Source: a virus
Length of the DNA: 22,390 bases
Direction: 5' to 3' (one strand)
Virus record (IMG/VR): IMGVR_UViG_3300025630_000066
Span: 1 to 22,390 of that record
Within the stretch, counting starts at the first letter, position 1; every line of letters starts with the position of its first letter. A program made the position numbers and the translations under genes. This document shows positions 1 through 5,909 of this stretch, piece after piece. The notes beneath the pieces were generated by a model, which was given only the letters and a program-made list of their open reading frames with translations, searched no databases and was not told the origin of the DNA.

Positions 1-2
1 CG

Positions 3-140
3 CTCAAGACCTACCGATCCAAGCGAACCCGGCAAGCCTTTCTGGGGAGATGGAGAGAATCAAAGGGAGAAGCAGAGTGGGCCAAGCTGAGAGCGGAGAT
101 GCTGCTGCTCTACAACTACCGGCAAGACCACCGCAAATAG
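3..140 (+). CDS. C-terminal end of an unidentified protein (5' partial)
   Basis: An open frame enters from the left edge and runs without a stop to TAG at 138-140, giving about 45 residues. The peptide is rich in Arg, Lys, Trp and Leu and ends YRQDHRK. It reads like a charged helical protein tail, unlike the low-complexity product of the overlapping frame at 50-136. I do not recognise the family. The next gene starts inside or at the end of this frame, so the two are probably co-transcribed members of an early or replication-type operon. The call rests only on residue composition and the lack of stops over 138 bases, so it remains tentative. Confidence 0.4.
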   Translation, partial: LKTYRSKRTRQAFLGRWRESKGEAEWAKLRAEMLLLYNYRQDHRK

Positions 141-814
141 TCAAAGCACCCTTCCAAGACCGTAGGAAGTTCTGCGTCATACCATGGCAAGCCGTGCAAG
201 ACTGGGAGCTGCCCTCAACCTCACTGCGCTACCTCGCAGCCCTGGCAGCCTACGCTAACCCAGCGGGACTAACCTGGGTATCACTCAAGCGAGTCGGCGA
301 AGACCTCGGTGTCTCCCATGTATCAGTCCACAGACATATGACCAGGCTCAAGAACCGCGGCTATGTCGAAGAGGTCAGCAAAGGATGGAAGGGAGAAAAA
401 GCAGCAACCAGACGCATCGTCTATGACGAAGACATCACCCCTGAAGACGCAGTTGCAATCAACTCAGGCAAGGAAGACTGCCGAGACCCAGACATGAAAC
501 GAAAGGAAGAACAGATGGCGAGGAAGAAAAAACAACCAACCACCGAGGCAACTCAAGAACCCGTGGGGAGTTTACATAATCTGGTGAACAGTACACCCCA
601 GGAAGGTAAGGAAACAGCGAGGCTGACACTTGATGATGCGGTACGGGTAGCACTTTCAAGTACTCATAAAGTCGATGAGATGGCGCTGCGGTGGCTCGGG
701 ATGGCGCTGGAGCTGGGGGCCACCCGCGGAATGCTGGAGACCTGCAGCCGCGAGACAGACCCGGTAGCCGCTGTGAAGGTGCTGGTAACTAGGCTAGACC
801 GTGCCTGTCGGTAG
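77..814 (+). CDS. Winged helix-turn-helix protein (HTH_36-like), putative replication or regulatory protein
   Basis: The product is 245 aa from GTG 77, or 254 aa from ATG 50. GTG 77 has GGAG at 66-69 with 7 nt spacing, whereas the GGAG before ATG 50 abuts the start codon, so 77 is preferred. Both starts overlap the previous frame, and residues before about 25 look non-conserved. Residues about 36-100 form a winged helix: FCVIPWQAV, a helical stretch with YLAALAAYANPAGLTW, then a recognition helix around SHVSVHRHMTRLKNRGYVEEV. This pattern matches HTH_36-type domains of phage and plasmid replication or regulatory proteins. A Lys-rich linker (KRKEEQMARKKKQ) leads to a small C-terminal helical domain from about residue 180. 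The fold is fairly sure; the role (replication initiation, loading or transcription control) is inferred. It is the last gene before a repeat-rich non-coding junction. Confidence 0.7.
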   Translation: MGQAESGDAAALQLPARPPQIVKAPFQDRRKFCVIPWQAVQDWELPSTSLRYLAALAAYANPAGLTWVSLKRVGEDLGVSHVSVHRHMTRLKNRGYVEEVSKGWKGEKAATRRIVYDEDITPEDAVAINSGKEDCRDPDMKRKEEQMARKKKQPTTEATQEPVGSLHNLVNSTPQEGKETARLTLDDAVRVALSSTHKVDEMALRWLGMALELGATRGMLETCSRETDPVAAVKVLVTRLDRACR

Positions 815-880
815 TGCAAAGGTTCGTATGCACTCCATCCAGGCTGGCTGGGGCTGGCCTGCTGCCGCCCCGCCGCCAAA

Positions 881-907
881 AGGCACCTTATCCCCCCCCC
901 GGTGCCT
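881..907 (+). repeat. Inverted repeat with poly-C loop
   Basis: AGGCACC at 881-887 is perfectly complementary to GGTGCCT at 901-907. The 13-nt loop contains ten consecutive C. It lies about 65 bp downstream of the winged-helix gene and has no T-run directly after it, so a classical intrinsic terminator is not supported. The C-run may also be prone to length variation or sequencing error. Confidence 0.6.
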
Positions 908-970
908 ACACATAGCGTGGGGGGAACCCTCAATTTTTCCTCTGTTTTTTCACGACACGGGGACACGCGG

Positions 971-985
971 TTTTTCCGAGAAAAA
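971..985 (+). repeat. Short perfect inverted repeat (TTTTTC/GAAAAA)
   Basis: TTTTTC at 971-976 pairs with GAAAAA at 980-985 across a 3-nt CGA spacer. It is the second in a row of hairpin-forming units in the non-coding junction. It could be a protein-binding dyad or part of a structured RNA. Confidence 0.45.
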
Positions 986-1011
986 GAACCTCACCCGTAT
1001 ATATAGGGTAG

Positions 1012-1027
1012 AAACCTAAAAAGGTTT
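1012..1027 (+). repeat. Short perfect inverted repeat (AAACCT/AGGTTT)
   Basis: AAACCT at 1012-1017 pairs with AGGTTT at 1022-1027 around an AAAA loop. It follows directly after the ACCC-TATATA-GGGT element at 993-1009. Function is unknown. Confidence 0.45.
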
Positions 1028-1053
1028 GTTAGCTCTCGTTTATCTTGGCTAGG

Positions 1054-1106
1054 CTGGATGCCCCCAGTGGACTGGCCCCCGATCTTTTGCTGTTGTTCCT
1101 ATCCAG
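1054..1106 (+). repeat. Long imperfect hairpin with inner CCAG/CTGG stem
   Basis: CTGGAT at 1054-1059 is complementary to ATCCAG at 1101-1106. Between them CCAG at 1064-1067 pairs with CTGG at 1072-1075 around a TGGA loop, flanked by C-runs. The nested arrangement suggests a folded RNA or a cruciform-prone DNA site rather than chance alone, but no covariation can be tested here. Confidence 0.35.
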
Positions 1107-1211
1107 GCAGCTTAAGAAGGAAGACCCACCGATACGCCTCGTTTATTCCCTTGGTCGCTAACTACCGATGGGAGGGCTGGGTTATGGCCCCGTGAGCGAA
1201 TACTACAATAC

Positions 1212-1240
1212 TTGCCAAACAAAACACAAGCACCTAGACT
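1212..1240 (+). promoter_or_regulatory. Candidate sigma70-like promoter
   Basis: TTGCCA at 1212-1217 (5 of 6 match to TTGACA) is followed, after exactly 17 bp, by TAGACT at 1235-1240 (4 of 6 match to TATAAT). It ends 32 bp before the first gene of the packaging block and points in the right direction. The -10 match is only moderate. Confidence 0.35.
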
Positions 1241-1272
1241 CTAGTCCTACAGATATCTAAGGAGGGTGGAGA

Positions 1273-1572
1273 ATGGAAGGCAATTTGGAGCAAGAACTTA
1301 GGTCTGGCGAGGCCAAGCTCTGGAGGAACCGAAAGAAAAAAGATCCGCAGAAGGATGCGAAGCTGCCAGACTTTACTGGCCGCATTAGATGGCACAACGG
1401 GACAGAGGCCTGGCTTAGTGCTTGGGAGAATACTTCTGGAGCTGGAAACAAGTGGTTGAAGTTGAATATTGGTGATTACATTACCCCACCAACCCAAAAT
1501 GAGCATGATCATGCCAAGACCAATGCTTTCCAGCCCCAACCCTTGGATGTAGACAATGAGGTGCCGTTCTAG
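1273..1572 (+). CDS. Small protein with DUF736-like core and SSB-like acidic C-terminal tip
   Basis: The product is 99 aa. The start is well set: AAGGAGG at 1259-1265 lies 7 nt before ATG 1273. After a charged, Lys-rich N-terminus (residues 1-28), the stretch LPDFTGRIRW to WLKLNIGDYI (about 31-70) resembles small phage and DUF736-like proteins of the form 'PDFTG.I...W....GKFLSL', a compact beta fold. The protein ends DVDNEVPF, which closely imitates the acidic tip ending in PF of bacterial SSB (for example DDDIPF), the docking peptide for replication and repair partners. Seen: the tip and the core pattern. Inferred: single-strand DNA binding, or competition for SSB partners. The gene overlaps the next one as TAGTG. 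Confidence 0.6.
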   Translation: MEGNLEQELRSGEAKLWRNRKKKDPQKDAKLPDFTGRIRWHNGTEAWLSAWENTSGAGNKWLKLNIGDYITPPTQNEHDHAKTNAFQPQPLDVDNEVPF

Positions 1573-2003
1573 TGCCCAAGTCTCCCAGGATGGCCAGTCA
1601 GATCCCTAGCCTGAATGGCTGGGGTGGAGTTCGGGCGGTGAGGAATAAGCTCGGGCGTTCTGACACGCTGATACAGAACAGGGAAGCGGTGAGCTATACC
1701 CTGCTCTGCATGGCCAATACCAAGATCACAGACATTATGACCTGGGATGCTGCTGGCAATATCACGGTTAAGCCTGCGGATCAGATACCAGAACACGCCC
1801 TGCAGGCCATAAAGACGATTAAACAAAGGACAGATAAGGAGGGTAATTCTTATCTTGATATCGAGCTGTTCGACAAGGTGGGAGTGCTGCGGCTGTTGGC
1901 CAAGGCCTCTGGCCTACTGGATAACCCCGATAGCGATTCAGACAAGCCAAGTGTTATTGGTATCAATGTTCAAGCACCAGAGGCGGTTGAGGTGCATGAA
2001 TAG
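1572..2003 (+). CDS. Terminase small subunit-like protein, short form
   Basis: The product is 143 aa from GTG 1572, which overlaps the upstream TAG. An ATG at 1590 (residue 7) is an alternative start. The C-terminal two thirds, from REAVSYTLLCMANTKITDIM through the segment LDIELFDKVGVLRLLAKASGLLD, match the oligomerisation part of small terminases, where a 'DK..AL..LAK..GL' helix is typical. The usual N-terminal helix-turn-helix that binds the packaging site is not visible; residues 1-40 are short and of unclear fold. In the family this subunit recognises phage DNA and regulates the large terminase. The position a few genes before the large terminase supports the call. Whether this short form binds DNA by itself is open. 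Confidence 0.6.
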   Translation: MPKSPRMASQIPSLNGWGGVRAVRNKLGRSDTLIQNREAVSYTLLCMANTKITDIMTWDAAGNITVKPADQIPEHALQAIKTIKQRTDKEGNSYLDIELFDKVGVLRLLAKASGLLDNPDSDSDKPSVIGINVQAPEAVEVHE

Positions 2004-2059
2004 GGCCGGCCAGCGGTGTCCTGATATCCATGTCGAATAACACTGGCAGTCGGGGCCGG

Positions 2060-2076
2060 GGTAAAACCGTTTTACC
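2060..2076 (+). promoter_or_regulatory. 17-bp palindrome GGTAAAAC-C-GTTTTACC
   Basis: Arms 2060-2067 and 2069-2076 are perfect reverse complements around a single C; as RNA the stem gains a G-U and a G-C pair (2058-2059 with 2077-2078). It sits in the 98-bp gap between the terminase small subunit-like gene and the small membrane protein gene, one of the few gaps in this block. No T-tract follows, so an operator-type binding site or an mRNA processing or stability hairpin is more likely than a terminator. Confidence 0.5.
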
Positions 2077-2131
2077 TCCCCCCTGGTGACCCGACACCCT
2101 TATGAAACATAAAGTCTCTGGAGTCCCTTAC

Positions 2132-2386
2132 ATGGTTGAATTAGATAAAAAGCCAGCATTGCCCAACTTTATCTCGGGCGTTGTCTTTGGTGCCCTGTTT
2201 GTTCTGGCGGCCCAGAGACTGTTTGCACCTGATCCTGAGTTGCCCACCATCCAGCGCACCCCTGCCAGCCAGATTGTTGAGGCCTATAAGCAGGGTGTCG
2301 AGGATGCTCTAAAGACCAACCCTGTCTCCTGGCGTTTGGAAGAGGCTTGCCTGGAAGTCTGGGCCAACAAGCAGCCGACACAATGA
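2132..2386 (+). CDS. Small single-pass membrane protein, unknown function
   Basis: The product is 84 aa. ATG 2132 is chosen because GGAG at 2120-2123 lies 8 nt upstream. An in-frame ATG at 2102 would add ten residues but has no good ribosome site. A hydrophobic segment of about 19 residues (FISGVVFGALFVLAAQRLF, around residues 13-31) follows a short charged N-terminus and predicts one membrane span. The remaining part is a soluble helix with TPASQIVEAYKQGVEDALK. The family is not recognised. Small membrane proteins in phages can be holins, spanin parts or host-takeover factors, but there is no lysis gene next to it to support any of these. The stop overlaps the next start as ATGA. Confidence 0.6.
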   Translation: MVELDKKPALPNFISGVVFGALFVLAAQRLFAPDPELPTIQRTPASQIVEAYKQGVEDALKTNPVSWRLEEACLEVWANKQPTQ

Positions 2387-2619
2387 GCGCAGACAAAGAA
2401 CAAGTGGGCGGTGACCATTACAAGACCATGGCAATGCAGCCATGGGAAGTCATGGAGTCGGTTCTGACGCATGAAGAGTTCATTGGCTTTCTAAAAGGCA
2501 ACATCATCAAGTACGCCATGAGAAATGGCCGTAAAGACTCCGATGATGCTGGCAAGGCCAAGCACTACAAAAAGAAGCTAGAAGAAGTTTCCCACGGGAT
2601 GCGGTTCCTTGAAGACTAA
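2383..2619 (+). CDS. DUF3310 family protein
   Basis: The product is 78 aa, started at ATG 2383, which overlaps the upstream TGA. Starting further upstream at 2347 would add 12 residues overlapping the previous gene and outside the family pattern. Almost the whole protein fits DUF3310: VGGDHYK at residues 8-14, MQPWEVME, FLKGNIIKYAMRNGRK and the final KAKHYKKKLEE helix. DUF3310 proteins are small phage proteins with distant resemblance to nucleotide-metabolism enzymes; no reaction is established. Presence just before the terminase suggests transfer with the packaging block rather than a packaging role. Family assignment is secure; function is unknown. Confidence 0.85.
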   Translation: MSADKEQVGGDHYKTMAMQPWEVMESVLTHEEFIGFLKGNIIKYAMRNGRKDSDDAGKAKHYKKKLEEVSHGMRFLED

Positions 2620-4159
2620 AGAGCAGTCCACCAAGACCATTGGCACAGGCCTGAATCTTGACTTTAGGACAAGTCCTGTCGTCTATAAGTTTCTGCAAAG
2701 CAATGCATTTGTCCGAGGTCTAATGGGGCCGGTAGGATCGGGTAAGTCTTATGCTTGCGCCGCAGAGATCATGCTCAGAGCTGTTAAGCAGAAACCCAGC
2801 CCCGTGGATGGCATCAAATACACCCGGTTCGCCATTGTGCGTAACAGCTACCCCATGCTGAAGACCACCACCATCAAGACCTGGCTGGATCTATTCCCCG
2901 AGGCCACCTTTGGCCCCATGCTCTGGACACCACCCATTACCCACCATATAAGGCTGCCTAGCCGTGGTGATGCAGCAGGCATTGATTGTGAGGTCATATT
3001 CCTGGCCCTAGACCAACCCAAGGATGTTAGAAAGCTACTTTCCCTGGAATTGACGGGTGCCTGGGTCAATGAGGCCCGAGAGCTGCCCAAAGCTGTCATT
3101 GATGGTCTTACCCACCGGGTTGGCCGCTACCCCACTAAGCGAGATGGCGGCGCTACCTGGCACGGGATCTGGATGGACACCAACCCCATGGACGATGACC
3201 ATTGGTGGTTCCGCATGGCCGAGAAAGAGAAGATGTCTGGCGCTTACGCCTGGAAGTTTTTCAAGCAGCCAGGCGGGATGATCGAGGTGCCCCCCGATGA
3301 GCTGCCCGAGAATCCAGAAGCCAATGACCATGTCTTTTCTGCTGGCAAGTGGTGGCGGCTTAATGAGAAGGCCGAAAACATTGGCAACCTACCCGCAGGC
3401 TACTACCAGCAGATGTTGCTGGGCAAAAACCTCGACTGGATCAGATGCTATGCCGGCGGCACCTACACCTATGTGCAAGAGGGCAGGCCCGTCTGGCCAG
3501 AGTATGACGACAGCATGATGTCGGGTGATGTTGAGTTTGACCCTGCTTTGCCACTACAGGTAGGGGTTGACTTTGGATTGACTCCCGCGGCCATCATTGG
3601 CCAGCGCAAGCCCAATGGCCAGTGGCAAGTGCTGCATGAGATTGTGACCTTTGATATGGGCCTGGAGCGGTTTGGCCAACAGCTCCTAGCGGAATTAAAC
3701 ACCCGCTATCCAAAAGCCCAAGTACTGGTCTGGGGTGACCCAGCCGGTATGGCCAGAGATGCGATCTACGAGGTGACAGCGTTTGATCACCTCAGAACCC
3801 TGGGGCTACGGGCGCAGCCTACCCACAGCAATGACTTCAAGGTGAGGCGTGAAGCTGCGGCCATGCCCATGCAGCGACTGATTGCTGGCAAGCCTGGTCT
3901 TATTGTGAACAGAGAATGCAAGCTCCTCCGCAAGTCACTTGCCGGCGGTTATCATTTTAAGCGAGTTGCCGTAGGAGCGGGACAAGAACGCTTTAGGGAT
4001 GCCCCGAATAAGAACGAGCATTCCCACTGTGGCGATGCTTTCGGATATCTCTTGCTGGGTGGTGGTGAGCATCGAAGGCTAACCAAGACCCCGATTGGAG
4101 CTGCTGGCCAGGTCATTATGCAGACCCAGGCGAAGACCGACTTTGATGTCTTTGCATAA
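2609..4159 (+). CDS. terL: Terminase large subunit (packaging ATPase and nuclease)
   Basis: The 516-aa product is the motor that drives DNA into the prohead and cuts it at the end. The N-terminal ATPase has the Walker A motif GPVGSGKS at residues 40-47 and an acidic Walker B region at LTGAWVNEARE (E155 likely catalytic). The C-terminal RNase H-like nuclease shows its three acidic sites: VGVDFG (D321), WGDPAG (D377) and HCGDAFGYLL (D476). Length is normal for the family. The best start is TTG 2609, inside the end of the DUF3310 gene, with a weak GGGA 9 nt upstream; no nearby ATG precedes the conserved region. A TTG start with a weak site fits low expression. The gene overlaps the following gp13-like gene by 14 bases. 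Confidence 0.95.
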   Translation: MKTKEQSTKTIGTGLNLDFRTSPVVYKFLQSNAFVRGLMGPVGSGKSYACAAEIMLRAVKQKPSPVDGIKYTRFAIVRNSYPMLKTTTIKTWLDLFPEATFGPMLWTPPITHHIRLPSRGDAAGIDCEVIFLALDQPKDVRKLLSLELTGAWVNEARELPKAVIDGLTHRVGRYPTKRDGGATWHGIWMDTNPMDDDHWWFRMAEKEKMSGAYAWKFFKQPGGMIEVPPDELPENPEANDHVFSAGKWWRLNEKAENIGNLPAGYYQQMLLGKNLDWIRCYAGGTYTYVQEGRPVWPEYDDSMMSGDVEFDPALPLQVGVDFGLTPAAIIGQRKPNGQWQVLHEIVTFDMGLERFGQQLLAELNTRYPKAQVLVWGDPAGMARDAIYEVTAFDHLRTLGLRAQPTHSNDFKVRREAAAMPMQRLIAGKPGLIVNRECKLLRKSLAGGYHFKRVAVGAGQERFRDAPNKNEHSHCGDAFGYLLLGGGEHRRLTKTPIGAAGQVIMQTQAKTDFDVFA

Positions 4160-4568
4160 ATTAATCGACTTTGTCCCCGAGCATATTCCCCTTATTGGAG
4201 ACCCTACCCCGGTCTCTATAGCGCATTGGCTAGCCGAAAACAGCCGGGCAAGCCTTACCGTTCTCCAAGAAGATAAGTGTCTAGCAGCCTTTGGCTTGTG
4301 CGCCCTGCATGAGACCGCAGCCCAGGCCTGGATGCTGGTAAGCCCTGAGTATCGGTACAGCCATGCAAAAACCATATTAAGAGCTGCCAAAGAAGAAATT
4401 GAGCGATGGCAGATATCTGAGGGTTTCAATCGAGTTCAAATAACGATAGAATTTGCCAATGCCGGTTTTGTTCGGTGGTCAAAGCTCTTGGGATTTCAGC
4501 TTGAAGGCTTAATGCGTTGCTATGGACAAGATGGGCAAGATCATTTTTTGATGGCCAGGATTCGATAG
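4146..4568 (+). CDS. T7 gp13-like protein (GNAT-fold, internal virion or assembly protein)
   Basis: The product is 140 aa. The start at ATG 4146, inside the terminase end, is preferred; a start at 4095 would add 17 residues that merely overlap the terminase. The body reads like the Gp13/DUF2833 family: AAFGLCALHETAAQAWMLVS, then RAAKEEIERW, IEFANAGFVRWSKLLGFQLEG and a C-terminal MARI strand. This is a GNAT acetyltransferase layout (beta strands, long helix, then the 'N..A..W...LGF' segment). The acetyl-CoA pyrophosphate loop (Q/R-x-x-G-x-G/A) is not seen; the equivalent region is YRYSHAKT, so catalysis is doubtful. In T7, gp13 is needed for virion morphogenesis. Its place beside the structural genes supports that role over antibiotic or host-protein modification. 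Confidence 0.7.
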   Translation: MSLHKLIDFVPEHIPLIGDPTPVSIAHWLAENSRASLTVLQEDKCLAAFGLCALHETAAQAWMLVSPEYRYSHAKTILRAAKEEIERWQISEGFNRVQITIEFANAGFVRWSKLLGFQLEGLMRCYGQDGQDHFLMARIR

Positions 4569-4578
4569 GAGATCATCT

Positions 4579-5052
4579 ATGGCAGCGGCACTCCCATTTA
4601 TTACAGCGACAGCAGCGGTGGCCAGCGTTGTCGTTGCAGACAAGGCCAGGAAAGAAGCCAAACGCGAAGCCGAGAAAGCGCAAGAGGCAGCCGCCGCAGA
4701 AGCCGAGGCTGCAAGGGTTGAGTTAGAAAAGCAGACCCGCGCACAAGAAGAGCAGGCAAGGATTGCCGCTGCTCGACTTGAAGAAGAGAAGAAACAGTAT
4801 GAGGCCGAGCAGTCTAGGATTGCTCAAGAGAAAGCCACCTTTGAGGCTGAAAAAGCAGCACTAGAGAAAAAGACAGCGCAGACCGCAGCCGAACTAGAAG
4901 CACAGCGCAGAAAGATTGCAGAGCAAGAATCAGCTCGCATGACAGCGGTTCGCCGCGGTGGCCGGCGCACACTGTTATCAGAAGCTCGCCTGGTGCCAGA
5001 ACTTGGCCTGGGTTCTGAAGAAGTCAAACTCGGTCAATCCCCAGTTCTATAA
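4579..5052 (+). CDS. Coiled-coil virion-type protein with C-terminal RRGxRxLLSExRLxPEL motif
   Basis: The product is 157 aa from ATG 4579, with AGGAG 7 nt upstream. It has three parts. Residues 2-20 (AAALPFITATAAVASVVVA) are hydrophobic and could span or insert in a membrane. Residues about 22-120 are a continuous Ala/Glu/Lys/Gln/Arg coiled coil. The end carries VRRGGRRTLLSEARLVPEL and a short tail. The last motif recurs at the end of the next protein. The exact family is not recognised, but small proteins with a hydrophobic N-terminus and an 'RRG..SLL' type ending are common beside portal genes of marine and freshwater podoviruses. A virion or assembly role is inferred from context only. Confidence 0.65.
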   Translation: MAAALPFITATAAVASVVVADKARKEAKREAEKAQEAAAAEAEAARVELEKQTRAQEEQARIAAARLEEEKKQYEAEQSRIAQEKATFEAEKAALEKKTAQTAAELEAQRRKIAEQESARMTAVRRGGRRTLLSEARLVPELGLGSEEVKLGQSPVL

Positions 5053-5063
5053 GGAATCGCACA

Positions 5064-5897
5064 ATGGCTACGCAAGCAGAAAAAGTTATTCAGGCAGCCT
5101 ATCAAAAGGCATTGGGCCGCACAGCAGACCCACAAGGTTTAAAGTTTTATACCGCTCAACTTGAGTCTGGCCAGAAAAATATTGGCCAAATTATGGCCGA
5201 TCTTAGTTTTGCAAAAGATGCCGACTTAAGGGCACGGGTTGCTGACCCTGCCACCCGAAAAGAAACAACCGAGCAAATACTTAGCCAGCCGTTGACTGGT
5301 TATGCCCCAGGTGTTCCTGGCTCAAAAACCAAAGCCGACATTGCTCGAAGAAGGCAATACGGGATACAAACTTCTGCATATATTCCCAAACCAGGTGGGT
5401 ATACGGGTGGTTCGCATAAGGTGGGTGGCGTTGAGCTTGTGCCTGGTGCGCCTGGTTATGATGAGGCAAAGGCTATGCCTATTGTCAAGAAGATGATTGC
5501 ACCGTATGACAAATCAGTGCAGGCCTATCTTGAAGATATTGGCGAGCTTGATGAGGCAACTAAAGCGGGAATTGAGGCGGCGCAGGCGCAAGAAGCCAAA
5601 TACACAAAATTACAAGACCTCGCAAAGTCTGGCCAAATCACTGGTTATCAAGCTGAAGCGGCAGCAATGGATATTCAGCGTGGCGTTGATCGGCCTGACT
5701 ACCTGACTAAAGAAGTCCAAAAACCAGCAACAACTCCAGCCGAGCAAACGCAGGCCACATTAGATCGTTCAAGAGCTGCACTGGCAGAAGAAGAGCGCAT
5801 GGCTGCAGAGCGAGCTGCTGCTAGGCAACGGGCAAGAATGCGCCGCGCTCGGCCATTGCTTTCTGAACAGCGGTTAGCGCCTGAACTTCAACTTTAA
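5064..5897 (+). CDS. DUF4214-containing virion-type protein with same C-terminal motif as its neighbour
   Basis: The product is 277 aa from ATG 5064 (AAGGA 8 nt upstream, overlapping the previous stop). Residues about 6-52 (IQAAYQKALGRTADPQGLKFYTAQL and following) match DUF4214, a short helical domain found in secreted and surface proteins of bacteria, often as repeats. The middle (80-140) is Gly/Pro/Tyr-rich and probably extended, followed by helices with alanine and glutamate. The C-terminus RARMRRARPLLSEQRLAPELQL repeats the LLSExRLxPELxL motif of the upstream protein. No enzyme motif is seen. A structural or assembly protein is the most likely role; the shared motif suggests both dock at the same site in the particle. 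Confidence 0.65.
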   Translation: MATQAEKVIQAAYQKALGRTADPQGLKFYTAQLESGQKNIGQIMADLSFAKDADLRARVADPATRKETTEQILSQPLTGYAPGVPGSKTKADIARRRQYGIQTSAYIPKPGGYTGGSHKVGGVELVPGAPGYDEAKAMPIVKKMIAPYDKSVQAYLEDIGELDEATKAGIEAAQAQEAKYTKLQDLAKSGQITGYQAEAAAMDIQRGVDRPDYLTKEVQKPATTPAEQTQATLDRSRAALAEEERMAAERAAARQRARMRRARPLLSEQRLAPELQL

Positions 5898-5909
5898 TAG
5901 GGGTTGATC

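Larger units (their letters stand above)
815..1272 (+). other. Non-coding junction rich in inverted repeats
   Basis: These 458 bp lie between the winged-helix gene and the first gene of the structural block. No frame gives a convincing protein. The stretch holds a C10 run inside a hairpin, several short perfect inverted repeats (881-907, 971-985, 1012-1027), an AT-rich TATATA segment at 998-1003 flanked by ACCC and GGGT, a longer hairpin (1054-1106) and a candidate promoter at 1212-1240. Such a region could be a replication origin, a transcription switch between gene blocks, or a non-coding RNA. The sequence does not decide between these. No tRNA T-loop consensus is present. Confidence 0.6.

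Noticed and set aside
881-907. Intrinsic terminator after the winged-helix gene
   Set aside because: Stem is good but no T-tract follows the 3' arm; later T-runs are too far downstream.
801-1019. 72-aa open frame after the winged-helix gene
   Set aside because: Pro/Gly-rich sequence spanning the C10 run and several hairpins, with no ribosome site and no family resemblance; better explained as non-coding.
1021-1272. Possible tRNA or known small RNA in the non-coding junction
   Set aside because: No T-loop (TTCRANNC), no acceptor pairing or CCA, and no match to 6S or other common RNAs that I could recognise.
4146-4568. Antibiotic or host-protein acetyltransferase
   Set aside because: The acetyl-CoA loop is missing and the gene sits in the structural block; a gp13-like virion role is more likely.
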